Notes under the pieces: generated by a model
What the model was told of the DNA's origin: nothing
The model's database searches: none
What the model saw: only the letters and a program-made list of their open reading frames with translations
Position numbers and translations under genes: made by a program
Shown here: positions 23,665-31,487 of the stretch, piece by piece
Layout of the letters: each line of letters starts with the position of its first letter
Position numbering within the stretch: the stretch's first letter is position 1
Source: Nocardioidaceae bacterium
GTDB taxonomy: Bacteria; Actinomycetota; Actinomycetes; Propionibacteriales; Nocardioidaceae
NCBI GenBank assembly: GCA_025934895.1
Contig: JAICWH010000016.1
Location: 1-38,598 of the forward strand
Direction of reading: 5' to 3'
Length of the DNA stretch: 38,598 bases

Positions 23665-25656
23665 GTGGACAGGACTGCCGCGGACCCGATGACCGGGCAC
23701 GTCCTGGACGGTCGCTACCGCGTCGGCACCCGCATCGCCCGCGGCGGCATGGCCACCGTCTACGAAGCCACCGACCTGCGGCTCGACCGCACCGTGGCCC
23801 TGAAGATCATGCACGCGGGGCTCGGCGACGACGACGACTTCGTGGGCCGCTTCGTCAGGGAGGCCCGCTCGGCCGCGCGGCTCTCGCACCCCAACGTCGT
23901 GGCCGTCTTCGACCAGGGCGACGACGACGGGACGCTGTTCCTGGCGATGGAGTTCGTCGCCGGCCGCACGCTGCGTGACCTGATGCGCGCGCAGGCACCG
24001 CTCGCCCCGTCCAGGGCGCTCACGCTCCTCGACCCGGTGCTGTCCGCGTTGGGTGCCGCGCACGAGGCGGGCCTGATCCACCGTGACGTGAAGCCCGAGA
24101 ACGTCCTGCTCGCCGACGACGGCCGGGTCAAGGTCGCCGACTTCGGGCTGGCCCGCGCGGTGAGCGCCGAGACGCAGCACACGACGGCCGGGGTGCTGAT
24201 CGGCACGGTGTCCTACCTGTCCCCCGAGCTGCTCGTGGACGGTCTCGCCGACGCCCGCTCGGACGTCTACGCCGCCGGCATCCTGCTCTACGAGATGCTC
24301 ACCGGCCGCAAGCCCCATGAGGCCGGCTCCGCCATCCAGGTCGCCTACAAGCATGTCCACGAGGACGTGCCGCCGCCGTCCAGGCTGGTGCCCGACCTCC
24401 CGCCGTACGTCGACGCGCTCGTCGCCCGCGCCACCGCCCGGGACCGCGACCTGCGTCCGGCGGACGCCCGGGTGCTGCTCCGGCAGGTGCGACGGGTCCG
24501 GGCCGCCCTGGACCAGGGCGTCTGCGACGACCCGGAGCTGACGTCGGACCTCACGCCGGCCGTCCCCGTCCAGCGAGACGGTCACGACCCGGACGACATC
24601 GACTACGTGCGGGAGGACCTGGCCGACGCGCCCACCATCCTCACCCCGGCACAGGCGGTCCGTCGCGCCCCCGGAGACGCCGACGACACGAGCACCACCG
24701 TCATCAACGCCGGAGCGTGGCGGCCGACCTCAGCACCACCACCGCCTCCGGTTCCCGCCTCCCGGCCGCGGCGCTCCTGGCGAGGACCCGTCCTGCTGGT
24801 GCTGGTGCTGCTGCTCGCCGGAGCGGCAGCGGTCGGCAGCTGGTGGTGGGAGACCGGACGCTACACCAGCACCCCCAGCGTGCTCACCCTCACCGCCCCT
24901 GCCGCGGAGGCGAAGCTCGCCACGGCCGGGCTCGACTTCAGGGTTGCCGGCCGGGCCTACTCCGAGACCGTGGCGGCCGGTCGGGTGGTCGAGACCGACC
25001 CGGCCGGCGGCGACCACGTGCTGCGCAACGGCACCGTCGACCTGGTGCTGTCCCGTGGCCCCGAACGCCACCGGGTCCCCGTCCTGGAGAACCTGACGCT
25101 CGACCGGGCGCAGGCCGCGCTCCAGGACGCCCGGCTGTCGTTCGGTGCCGCGTCCTACGCCTTCTCCGACACGGTCCCCCGGGGTGCCGTGCTGGCCTCG
25201 CACCCCACCCGGGGCACCGTGCTGCGGCGCGACGCCGCCGTGGACCTGGTGGTGAGCCGGGGCCCGCGCCCCGTCAAGGTCCCCGACCTCACCGGCCAGG
25301 ACGCCGCTGCGGCGACCCGGGCGCTGACCAGGCTGCATCTGCGGGTGGAGCGGACGGAGGCGAACAGCGACACGGTCGCAGCCGGCCACGTGGTGTCCCA
25401 GAGCCCCAGCCGCGGGCGGCTGCTGCCCGGCGACCCCATCACGATCGTGGTGTCCAAGGGACCGGTGCTGGTCGACGTCCCCCGGGTGGTCGGGCACAGC
25501 ACCAGCGGCGCCGAAGCCACGCTGCAGCAGGCGGGCTTCACGGTCGACACCGTGAAGGTGGAGTACTACATCGCCCTCGGCGTGGTCGTGAGGCAGACTC
25601 CCGGGGCCGGCGACCGGGCGCCCCGGGGCAGCACCATCACGATCTACGTCGTCTGA
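23665..25656 (+). CDS. pknL: Transmembrane Ser/Thr protein kinase with four PASTA domains (PknL position)
   Basis: A 663-aa Hanks-type kinase. The cytoplasmic kinase domain (about residues 17-280) has the Gly-loop TRIARGGMATVYEA, Lys47 (VALKIM), HRDVKPENVLL with catalytic Asp141, and VADFGLAR with Asp159. The activation loop contains TTAGVLIGTVSYLSPE. After a juxtamembrane linker, one membrane helix lies near residues 374-395. Four PASTA repeats of 62-66 residues follow; these bind muropeptides or lipid II in related kinases. The GTG at 23665 has GGAGG 8-9 nt upstream. M. tuberculosis PknL at this locus lacks PASTA domains, so the receptor part differs. A likely substrate is the divergent Rv2175c-like protein. 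Confidence 0.93.
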   Translation: MDRTAADPMTGHVLDGRYRVGTRIARGGMATVYEATDLRLDRTVALKIMHAGLGDDDDFVGRFVREARSAARLSHPNVVAVFDQGDDDGTLFLAMEFVAGRTLRDLMRAQAPLAPSRALTLLDPVLSALGAAHEAGLIHRDVKPENVLLADDGRVKVADFGLARAVSAETQHTTAGVLIGTVSYLSPELLVDGLADARSDVYAAGILLYEMLTGRKPHEAGSAIQVAYKHVHEDVPPPSRLVPDLPPYVDALVARATARDRDLRPADARVLLRQVRRVRAALDQGVCDDPELTSDLTPAVPVQRDGHDPDDIDYVREDLADAPTILTPAQAVRRAPGDADDTSTTVINAGAWRPTSAPPPPPVPASRPRRSWRGPVLLVLVLLLAGAAAVGSWWWETGRYTSTPSVLTLTAPAAEAKLATAGLDFRVAGRAYSETVAAGRVVETDPAGGDHVLRNGTVDLVLSRGPERHRVPVLENLTLDRAQAALQDARLSFGAASYAFSDTVPRGAVLASHPTRGTVLRRDAAVDLVVSRGPRPVKVPDLTGQDAAAATRALTRLHLRVERTEANSDTVAAGHVVSQSPSRGRLLPGDPITIVVSKGPVLVDVPRVVGHSTSGAEATLQQAGFTVDTVKVEYYIALGVVVRQTPGAGDRAPRGSTITIYVV

Positions 25657-25660
25657 ACCA

Positions 25661-25675
25661 GTCGTCTGAGACGAC
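25661..25675. terminator. Small palindrome after the kinase gene
   Basis: GTCGTCT-G-AGACGAC is a perfect palindrome 5 nt after the kinase stop, in the 52-bp gap to the convergent surface-protein gene. A 5-bp stem with a 5-nt loop is possible; it is a weak terminator candidate. Confidence 0.3.
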
Positions 25676-25708
25676 CGGCCACCCACGGCCGACCCCCGCA
25701 CGACGAGG

Positions 25709-26656
25709 TCAGCGTCGGCGCCAGCGGTCCAGGGCACCCGGCCCGACTGCCAGGGCGATCAGCGCCACGACGGTGGCAGCGGCCCACCCGACGTACAGCG
25801 GTGTCCACCGGAACGGACCGTCGTTCGACACGGCGGCCGATGAGGAGGCCGCCCGCGCGTCCCCGGGGCTGGGCCTGGCTGATGCGGCGGTCGGCTGGCG
25901 TGTCTTGGCCACGACCAGGGACGCGTCCGGACTCTGGTGCCTGGGCCGGCTGGGTTGCGCGCTGGGGCTGCGGAACCGCGCGAGCGGGTCGCTGGTCGCC
26001 GTGACACGGCCGGCCCCGAGCGCACGGGCGACTGCTGTCGGGCTCGGTGCCGCCGTCGTGGACGCGGCTGTCGGGGCCGGTGCAACCGACGGACTGCCCG
26101 CGGACGGAGACCCCGGGACGGGGGTGGGGTCCGGCGTCAGGCTGGGACTGGGCTTTGAGCTGGGACTGGGCTTCGGACTGGGCTTGGGACTGGGCTTGGG
26201 GCTGGGCGTCGGGCTGGGCGTCTGGCTGGGCGTCTGGCTGGGCGTCGCTGTCGGGCTGGGCGTGGCCGAGGGGTCGGACGTCGGCGTCGGATCGGGCTTG
26301 GGGCTCGGGTCGTGGCTCGGGCTGGGGTCCGAGGACGCGCTGGGGCCGGGGTCCGCGGAGGCACTGGGGCTCTGCGTCGACGACGGGCTGGGGTGCAGCG
26401 ACGGGCTCGGGTCCGCCTTGGAGTGGTCACCGTGGTGGCCCGAAGCGGCGGCCGTGAGCGAGCCGACCGTCACGGGACCGACCGACGCCTCGGCAGCACC
26501 CGCCCAGCCGACCTGTGCGCCACCGGCGAGGAGAAAGGCGACGACCACCCCGGCGGTGAGACGTGGACCGCGGCGGACCACGGCGGGCAGCCCGGACCCG
26601 GGCGCGTCCTGGCACGAGTTGTCGTTCGTCCTCGATCGACGTGCACGTGGCCTCAT
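25709..26656 (-). CDS. Pro/Ser/Thr-rich membrane-anchored surface protein
   Basis: A 315-aa protein of low complexity. After a long basic N-region there is a signal-peptide-like hydrophobic stretch ([25 protein letters not shown], near residues 32-56). The middle, about 90-190, is made of [12 protein letters not shown] repeats, a mucin- or stalk-like segment. Near the C-terminus is one membrane helix ([18 protein letters not shown]) with a basic end, DRWRRR. No LPxTG sortase motif is present, so it is probably anchored by the helix. I chose the ATG at 26656, behind a G-rich stretch, over a GTG at 26701. It converges on the PASTA kinase gene. No enzymatic domain is recognisable; it may be a cell-wall-spanning spacer protein. 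Confidence 0.7.
   Translation of the reverse strand: MRPRARRSRTNDNSCQDAPGSGLPAVVRRGPRLTAGVVVAFLLAGGAQVGWAGAAEASVGPVTVGSLTAAASGHHGDHSKADPSPSLHPSPSSTQSPSASADPGPSASSDPSPSHDPSPKPDPTPTSDPSATPSPTATPSQTPSQTPSPTPSPKPSPKPSPKPSPSSKPSPSLTPDPTPVPGSPSAGSPSVAPAPTAASTTAAPSPTAVARALGAGRVTATSDPLARFRSPSAQPSRPRHQSPDASLVVAKTRQPTAASARPSPGDARAASSSAAVSNDGPFRWTPLYVGWAAATVVALIALAVGPGALDRWRRR
26140..26270. repeat. 6-12-bp GGGCT-type tandem repeats encoding PSP/PKPS
   Basis: On the plus strand GACTGGGCTTGG- and GGGCTGGGCGTC-like 6- and 12-mers alternate for about 130 bp inside the surface-protein gene. They encode the P-S-P-K/T-P-S tract and are likely to vary in copy number. Confidence 0.75.
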
Positions 26657-26743
26657 CGACGGCCCCCCTGTCTCCCGGCGCACCACCGTGGGTCGCGCCA
26701 CCTGTCGCCCTGGCTGCGTGTCGCCACGCGGGTGAGTTCCCTG

Positions 26744-26763
26744 GGTCCCGCTCGAGCGGGACC
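26744..26763. promoter_or_regulatory. Perfect 20-bp palindrome
   Basis: GGTCCCGCTCGAGCGGGACC is fully self-complementary. It has no T-run and lies about 90 bp upstream of the surface-protein start, so an operator for a dimeric repressor is more likely than a terminator. Confidence 0.55.
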
Positions 26764-26832
26764 GGACACCCTCCGTCTCGGGTCTCGACGCTCCGTGACC
26801 CGCTGCCGCTCATCCCGATCGATGCGAGGCCA

Positions 26833-26851
26833 CGATGGGACGGTCCCATCG
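26833..26851. promoter_or_regulatory. 19-bp palindrome, operator-like
   Basis: CGATGGGAC-G-GTCCCATCG has 9-bp perfect arms around one base. It lies about 142 nt upstream of the DAHP synthase ATG, just before a TGTATC that could be part of a -10. It shares the GGGAC/GTCCC core with the palindrome 80 bp upstream. Confidence 0.55.
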
Positions 26852-26993
26852 GACGCAGAATGTATCACCGGAACCGGCGATCTTCACCTCCGGCGCGTCT
26901 CGCATGCACTCCCCAGGCGCGAGGGCCGGGAGGCGACCACCAACAGGGTCACCGGCTCCACCGCACACGGGAAACACGGGAAGAGGAACATCG

Positions 26994-27885
26994 ATGGTCG
27001 TCGTCATGTCACCGGACGCCACCGAGGAGGACGTCGCACGGGTCGTCGCCAAGGTCGAGGACGCCGGTGGGGAGGCGTTCGTCTCCAGGGGCGTGGTCCG
27101 CACCATCATCGGGCTCGTCGGGGACATCGAGTCCTTCCACCACCTCAACGTGCCGTCGAGTCGACGAGCCAGACCCTGGAGGCGGCCGAGATGGCGAAGT
27201 CGGCGGGCGCGACACTGATGCGCGGTGGTGCGTTCAAGCCACGCACTCGCCGTACGCCTTCCAGGGGCTGGGCGTCGCGGGTCTGGAGATCCTGTCCGCG
27301 GTGCGGGAGGCGACGGGGTTGCCTGTCGTCACCGAGGTCGTCGACGCGCGCGACGTCGAGGTGGTCGCCGAGCACGCCGACATGCTGCAGGTCGGCACCC
27401 GCAACATGGCCAACTTCGGCCTGCTCCAGGCGGTCGGTGAGTCCGGGCGACCGGTGCTGCTCAAGCGCGGCATGACTGCGACGATCGAGGAGTGGCTGAT
27501 GGCAGCGGAATACGCCCAGCGCGGCAACCTTGACGTGGTGCTGTGCGCGCGTGGCATCAGGACCTTCGAGCCGGCCACCCGCAACACGCTGGACATCTCG
27601 GCGGTTCCGGTGGTGCAGGCAGCCAGCCACCTGCCGGTCATCGTCGACCCGTCGCACGCGGCGGGCCGTCGCGACCTTGTCGTGCCGTTGTCCCGGGCAG
27701 CCATCGCGGTGGGCGCGGACGGGGTCATCGTTGATGTGCACCCCGATCCGGAGAGCGCCCTGTGCGACGGTCCCCAGGCGCTGCTCGGCTCGGAGCTCCG
27801 GTCCCTCGCGCAGGCGGTCCAGCTCCTGCCGCCCGCCCTGGGCAGGGTGGACGCCGGCACCAGGAGCCGGGTGCCCGCGGTGTAG
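26994..27885 (+). pseudogene. aroF: Broken type I DAHP synthase (AroF-like, with N-terminal regulatory domain)
   Basis: Three frames together encode a type I-beta DAHP synthase, which condenses PEP and erythrose-4-phosphate. The start is intact: ATG at 26994 after GAAGAGGA, then the ferredoxin-like regulatory domain through [15 protein letters not shown]. At about 27149 roughly 50-55 codons are missing (the region that normally ends in IAGPC, carrying the metal-binding Cys). The sequence resumes in another frame as [17 protein letters not shown]. At about 27246 one base is missing, between KPRT and SPYAFQGLG, which restores a third frame to 27885. Other oddities are a missing Ile in MAAEYAQRG and Ala for the conserved Glu in [10 protein letters not shown]. 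The first frame stops at 27218. No functional enzyme can result; assembly error is the alternative. Confidence 0.88.
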
Positions 27886-27886
27886 C

Positions 27887-28369
27887 TCAGGGGAGCAGCC
27901 GCTCGCGCACCGCCTGCAGGTGGAGCGTGTGCAGCCGGGCGGCCTGGTCCTCGGCGCGCCCGACGAGGGTGTCCAGCTCGTCGGCGCCGACCCGGTCGTC
28001 CATGACCGCGATCGTGCGCAGCACCTGCCAGCAGGCGATCTTGCCCTCCACCGCCGCCAGGAGGCCCTCCAGCTCGATGACGTCGGCCAGGGGGGAGCGG
28101 CGCAGCAGGTAGCCGTTCGGCTTGAGCCGGCCGGCCTTCTCCCCGAGCCACCCGAGGGCCGCCATCGGTCGGCTCTCGGCCACCTCCAGCCGCCTCATCA
28201 CCGAGCGCAAGGACTCGAGATCGGCGCGCGCCTCGTCCCGGAGCCGGGTCAGCTCCTCGGCCCGGTGCCGGGGGTGGCTGCCCGTGGCCCGCCGGAGGAG
28301 CTCGATGCCGGCGGTCGCCATCGCCAGGTGGTCGTTGAGGTAGGTCGACAGCGAGCGGGGGTCGGTCAT
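27887..28369 (-). CDS. Hypothetical helical protein
   Basis: A 160-aa soluble protein that I do not recognise with certainty. It is predicted mostly helical, with amphipathic heptad-like stretches (STYLNDHLAMATAGIELLRRA, then EELTRLRDEARADLESLRSVMRRLEVAE, ending DTLVGRAEDQAARLHTLHLQAV). The arrangement looks like a four-helix bundle of the ferritin or hemerythrin kind, with His at 14 and in the last helix. I cannot assign metal ligands. GWLGEKAGRLKPNGYLLRRSPLADVIELE forms a conserved-looking centre. It converges on the broken aroF gene with a 1-bp gap and follows the threonine aldolase gene by 36 nt on the same strand. Start ATG at 28369 lacks a clear ribosome-binding site. Confidence 0.7.
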   Translation of the reverse strand: MTDPRSLSTYLNDHLAMATAGIELLRRATGSHPRHRAEELTRLRDEARADLESLRSVMRRLEVAESRPMAALGWLGEKAGRLKPNGYLLRRSPLADVIELEGLLAAVEGKIACWQVLRTIAVMDDRVGADELDTLVGRAEDQAARLHTLHLQAVRERLLP

Positions 28370-28405
28370 GGCGGCGGGTACCCAGGCACTTCGCGCCGAA
28401 AACCG

Positions 28406-29404
28406 CTACCGGCGGGTGAGCACCTTGGCCAGCACGGCCGCGACCGTCTCGACCTCGTCCCGGGAGACGCCGAGGTGGGTCACCAGACGCATCGCTCGCG
28501 GACCGACCGCGGAGACCAGGACGTCGTGCTCACGTGCCGCCGCCACCACCGCCGGAGCGTCTGGCACGTCGACCACCACGATGTTGGTGTCCACCGTGGC
28601 CGGGTCGAGGCCACACGCGTCGGCGAGCAACCGGGCATGCTGGTGGTCCTCGGCGAGACGGGCCACGTGGTGGTCGAGGGCGTACAGCCCCGCGGCGGCC
28701 AGGATCCCGACCTGCCGCATGCCGCCGCCCAGGCGCTTGCGCCACACCCGGGCGTCGGCGATCGCCTCGGCGGTGCCGACGACCAGCGAGCCGACAGGAG
28801 CCCCGAGGCCCTTGCTCAGGCAGACCGCCAGGACGTCGGCACAGGCGCCGTACGCGTCGAGCGGCGTGCCGGTCGCCACGTGGGCGTTGAAGATCCGGGC
28901 GCCGTCGACGTGCACGCCCACGTCGCGCGCGTCGGCGAACCGGCGCACCGCCCGCATGTCCTCGATGGAGGTCACGGCACCGCCGCCGAAGTTGTGGGTG
29001 TTCTCCAGCGAGATCGCCCTGGTGGGCACGAAGAACGGTCCCATGTCCGGGGCGAACATCGCCTCGATCGTCTCCAGCTCGACCGGCCGCCCGACCCAGG
29101 TTCGCATCGTCAGGCCGGTGAAGGCGGCGTGCGCCCCGAGCTCGGCGCGTGCGATGTGCGCTGAAGACTCGCAGAGCACCTCCTCGCCGACCCCCACCAG
29201 GGACCGGACGGCGAGCACGTTGGCCATCGACCCGGTCGGGGTGAACAGCGCGGCCTGCTTGCCGAACAGCTCGGCGACCCGCTCCTCGAGGGCGCGGACG
29301 GTGGGGTCCTCACCATAGACATCGTCACCGACGTCGGCCGACGCCATCGCCGTCCGCATCGCGTCGGTCGGCCGGGTGACAGTGTCGCTGCGGAGGTCGA
29401 TCAT
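28406..29404 (-). CDS. ltaE: Low-specificity L-threonine aldolase
   Basis: A 332-aa PLP enzyme that cleaves threonine and allo-threonine to glycine and acetaldehyde. It shows the N-terminal MIDLRSDTVTRPTDAMR, GDDVYGEDPTVRALEE, the SLENTHNFGGG region, VHVDGARIFNAHVA (Asp-x-Ala-Arg near the PLP pyridine) and the Schiff-base lysine in VCLSKGLGAPVGS. These are complete and canonical, and length is typical. The ATG overlaps the stop of the class II DAHP synthase gene by 4 nt (ATGA), so the two are co-translated. This pairing of an aromatic-pathway enzyme with threonine aldolase has no obvious metabolic logic and may only reflect operon packing. Confidence 0.92.
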   Translation of the reverse strand: MIDLRSDTVTRPTDAMRTAMASADVGDDVYGEDPTVRALEERVAELFGKQAALFTPTGSMANVLAVRSLVGVGEEVLCESSAHIARAELGAHAAFTGLTMRTWVGRPVELETIEAMFAPDMGPFFVPTRAISLENTHNFGGGAVTSIEDMRAVRRFADARDVGVHVDGARIFNAHVATGTPLDAYGACADVLAVCLSKGLGAPVGSLVVGTAEAIADARVWRKRLGGGMRQVGILAAAGLYALDHHVARLAEDHQHARLLADACGLDPATVDTNIVVVDVPDAPAVVAAAREHDVLVSAVGPRAMRLVTHLGVSRDEVETVAAVLAKVLTRR

Positions 29405-30777
29405 GCGTCCGGAATGTTCGTCGGGGTGGCCTCGCGCAGCATCTCGGCGACCAGGAACGCCAGCTCGAGGGACTGCACCCGGTTGAGCCGCGGGTCGCAC
29501 GCAGACTCGTAGCGGTTCCCGAGGTCGCCCTCGAGCAGGGCCTCACCTCCGCCGACGCATTCGGTCACGTCGTCGCCGGTCAGCTCGACGTGCACGCCCC
29601 CGGGCCAGGTGCCCAGCATCCGGTGCACGTCGAAGAAGCCCTGCACCTCCGCGATCACGTCGTCGAAGCGGCGGGTCTTGTAGCCCGAGGCCGTCTCGAA
29701 GGTGTTGCCGTGCATCGGGTCGCACACCCAGCCGACCGACACACCAGCGGCAGTGACCTTCTCGACCAGCTCGGGGAGCCGGTCGCGGATCCTGCCCGCC
29801 CCCATCCGGGTGATGAAGGTGAGCCGCCCCGGCTCGTTGTCCGGGTTGAGCCGCGCGGCGAGCGCGATCGCGTCGTCGGGGCTGGTGCTCGGGCCCAGCT
29901 TGACGCCGATCGGGTTGCGGATGTGGGAGAGCAGCTCGACGTGGGCACCGTCGAGCTGGCGGGTGCGCTCGCCGATCCAGACGAAGTGGCCCGAGACGTC
30001 GTAGGGCTGCTGCGTGCGAGAGTCGATGCGGGTCAGGGCGTGCTCATACTCGAGGATCAGCGCCTCGTGGCTGGAGTGGAAGTCGACCCGATGGAACTCG
30101 TCGGGATCCGCGCCGATCGCCTGCATGAAGGTCAGCGCCCGGTCGATCTCCTTGCCGACCTTCTCATAGCGCCTCCCGACCGGGGAGTCGCGCACGAAGT
30201 CGGTGTTCCAGGTGTGCACCTGCCGAAGGTCGGCGTAGCCCCCGGTGACGAAGGCCCGCACCAGGTTCAGGGTCGCCGCCGAGCAGTGGTAGACCTCGAC
30301 CAGACGCTGGGGGTCCGGGATCCGCGACGCGGCGGTGAAGTCGAACCCGTTGACAGCGTCACCGCGGTAGGCGGGAAGGGTCACGCCGTCGCGGGTCTCG
30401 TCCTCGGAGCTGCGGGGCTTGGCGTACTGACCGGCGAGCCGGCCGAGCTTCACGACCGGCACCGAGGCCGCATAGGTCAGCACCACCGCCATCTGCAGCA
30501 GCACCCGGAGCTTGTTCCGGACGTTGTCGGCGGTGACGCCCTCGAACGTCTCCGCGCAGTCGCCGCCCTGCAGCAGGAAGGCCTCGCCGCGCGCGACCGC
30601 CGCGAGCTTTCCCTTCAGGTCGTCGCACTCACCGGCGAAGACCAGCGGTGGGACGCTGCGCAGCTTGGCCACCGCTGCCTCGAGCGCGTCCGGGTCGGGC
30701 CAGCGCGGCTGCTGTGCTGCGCCGAGGGCGCGCAGGCTGTGCAGCGTCGGCACGGGCGGGACGGGCGTAGGAGTCAC
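29401..30777 (-). CDS. aroG: Class II 3-deoxy-7-phosphoheptulonate (DAHP) synthase
   Basis: Class II (plant/mycobacterial type) DAHP synthase, the first enzyme of the shikimate pathway. The 458-aa product shows LRSVPPLVFAGECDDLKGKLA, EAFLLQGGDCAETFE, VPVVKLGRLAGQYAKPRS, the HSSHEALILEYEHALTR segment, HFVWIGERTRQLDGAHVEL, GVKLGPST, LTFITRMGAGRIRDRLPELV and WVCDPMHGNTFE. These include the metal-binding Cys, His, Glu and Asp positions. It corresponds to M. tuberculosis aroG (Rv2178c) in the same neighbourhood. The GTG at 30777 has TAGGCT 6 nt upstream and no ribosome-binding site. Since the type I enzyme at 26994 is broken, this is the only intact DAHP synthase visible. Confidence 0.95.
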   Translation of the reverse strand: MTPTPVPPVPTLHSLRALGAAQQPRWPDPDALEAAVAKLRSVPPLVFAGECDDLKGKLAAVARGEAFLLQGGDCAETFEGVTADNVRNKLRVLLQMAVVLTYAASVPVVKLGRLAGQYAKPRSSEDETRDGVTLPAYRGDAVNGFDFTAASRIPDPQRLVEVYHCSAATLNLVRAFVTGGYADLRQVHTWNTDFVRDSPVGRRYEKVGKEIDRALTFMQAIGADPDEFHRVDFHSSHEALILEYEHALTRIDSRTQQPYDVSGHFVWIGERTRQLDGAHVELLSHIRNPIGVKLGPSTSPDDAIALAARLNPDNEPGRLTFITRMGAGRIRDRLPELVEKVTAAGVSVGWVCDPMHGNTFETASGYKTRRFDDVIAEVQGFFDVHRMLGTWPGGVHVELTGDDVTECVGGGEALLEGDLGNRYESACDPRLNRVQSLELAFLVAEMLREATPTNIPDA

Positions 30778-30783
30778 CGTCCC

Positions 30784-30789
30784 AGCCTA
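30784..30789 (-). promoter_or_regulatory. Leaderless -10 element for aroG
   Basis: TAGGCT on the minus strand ends 6 nt before the GTG at 30777. Confidence 0.55.
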
Positions 30790-30837
30790 CGGCCCCGGCC
30801 GGGCTGCGTTCGTGCCCGAGGGGTGACGAGGTGACCC

Positions 30838-30885
30838 TGCGCTACCGCGCGGTGGCAATCATGCGCTACCGCGCGGTGGCGATGA
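30838..30885. repeat. 24-bp tandem duplication across the nucleotidyltransferase stop
   Basis: Two adjacent 24-bp copies (30838-30861 and 30862-30885) differ at two positions. Each contains the near-palindrome GCTACCGC/GCGGTGGC. The second copy holds the last codons and stop of the nucleotidyltransferase gene, and the first copy lies just outside. Hairpins from the repeats could act as terminators. Confidence 0.85.
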
Positions 30886-31417
30886 TGTCGAGCCGCTCCA
30901 GCAGGAACAGCACCGCCTCCGCGAACGCGGAGCCGGCCGTGCAGGCACGGACCGTGGCCCAGTCCACCTGCTCACGCAGTGCACGCGCCACCGAGATGAC
31001 CGAGCTCAGGTCGCAGTAGTGCTCGTCGAGGGCCAGCAGCTTGTGGACCAGGACGTCGGTGGGCGCCAGCACGGGCATCTCGACGGACAGCACCTCGAGC
31101 CTCCTCGTGGCAGCCAGGGTGTCCGACAGCTCGCGGCCGGACCCTCGGTGCAGTACGTCGACCGTCACCCCGTCGCAGCTCACCTTGAAGAGCCAGTCCT
31201 CGGGGGGCTGCACGACCTGCAGGCCCTGGTCGACCAGCGCCTTCTTCACCTGGTCGACGTCCCCGGGGGCGACGAGGAAGTCCACGTCGTGGTTGGGCTC
31301 CGGCCCGCCGAGCGCCCAGGCGGCGTAGCCACCGGCCAGCGCGAACGGCAGCCCGGTGGTCTTGAGCCCGACGGCGACCCGCTTCAGGGCCTCGCGCAGG
31401 GCATCGCTCTCACTCAT
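30866..31417 (-). CDS. Minimal nucleotidyltransferase-fold protein
   Basis: A 183-aa protein with a nucleotidyltransferase beta fold. The signature is FALAGGYAAWALGGPEPNHDVDFLV: a GG start, then the two metal-binding Asp in HDVDFLV, and a third acidic residue in VTVDVLH. Such proteins transfer nucleotides to small molecules, RNA or protein; a few act as toxins or antibiotic-modifying enzymes. There is no partner antitoxin-like gene next to it, and the target is unknown. The ATG at 31417 has TACGAG 6 nt before it, so it may be leaderless. Upstream in-frame codons to 31711 would overlap the divergent phosphatase-family gene and are not used. Confidence 0.72.
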   Translation of the reverse strand: MSESDALREALKRVAVGLKTTGLPFALAGGYAAWALGGPEPNHDVDFLVAPGDVDQVKKALVDQGLQVVQPPEDWLFKVSCDGVTVDVLHRGSGRELSDTLAATRRLEVLSVEMPVLAPTDVLVHKLLALDEHYCDLSSVISVARALREQVDWATVRACTAGSAFAEAVLFLLERLDIIATAR

Positions 31418-31487
31418 GGTCGGCTCGTACCCCGTGGCCCGGCGGGCATCCCGGGCATGACCCCGGCGAGGCAGGGCACTGCCCGAC

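Larger units (their letters stand above)
26657..26993. other. 337-bp divergent intergenic region with two palindromes
   Basis: This region separates the minus-strand surface-protein gene from the broken DAHP synthase gene. It holds two perfect inverted repeats (listed separately) but no believable gene. A short ORF from 26860 has no family resemblance and no Trp, Tyr or Phe run that would suggest an attenuator leader peptide. Confidence 0.5.

Noticed and set aside
26994-27885. Programmed ribosomal frameshifting in the DAHP synthase gene
   Set aside because: There is no slippery heptamer at the breaks, and a stretch of about 50 codons with the metal-binding Cys is missing, so recoding could not restore the enzyme.
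30866-31417. Nucleotidyltransferase as an AbiE-like toxin-antitoxin system
   Set aside because: No AbiEi-type antitoxin gene is adjacent, and the neighbours are a DAHP synthase and a divergent phosphatase-family gene.
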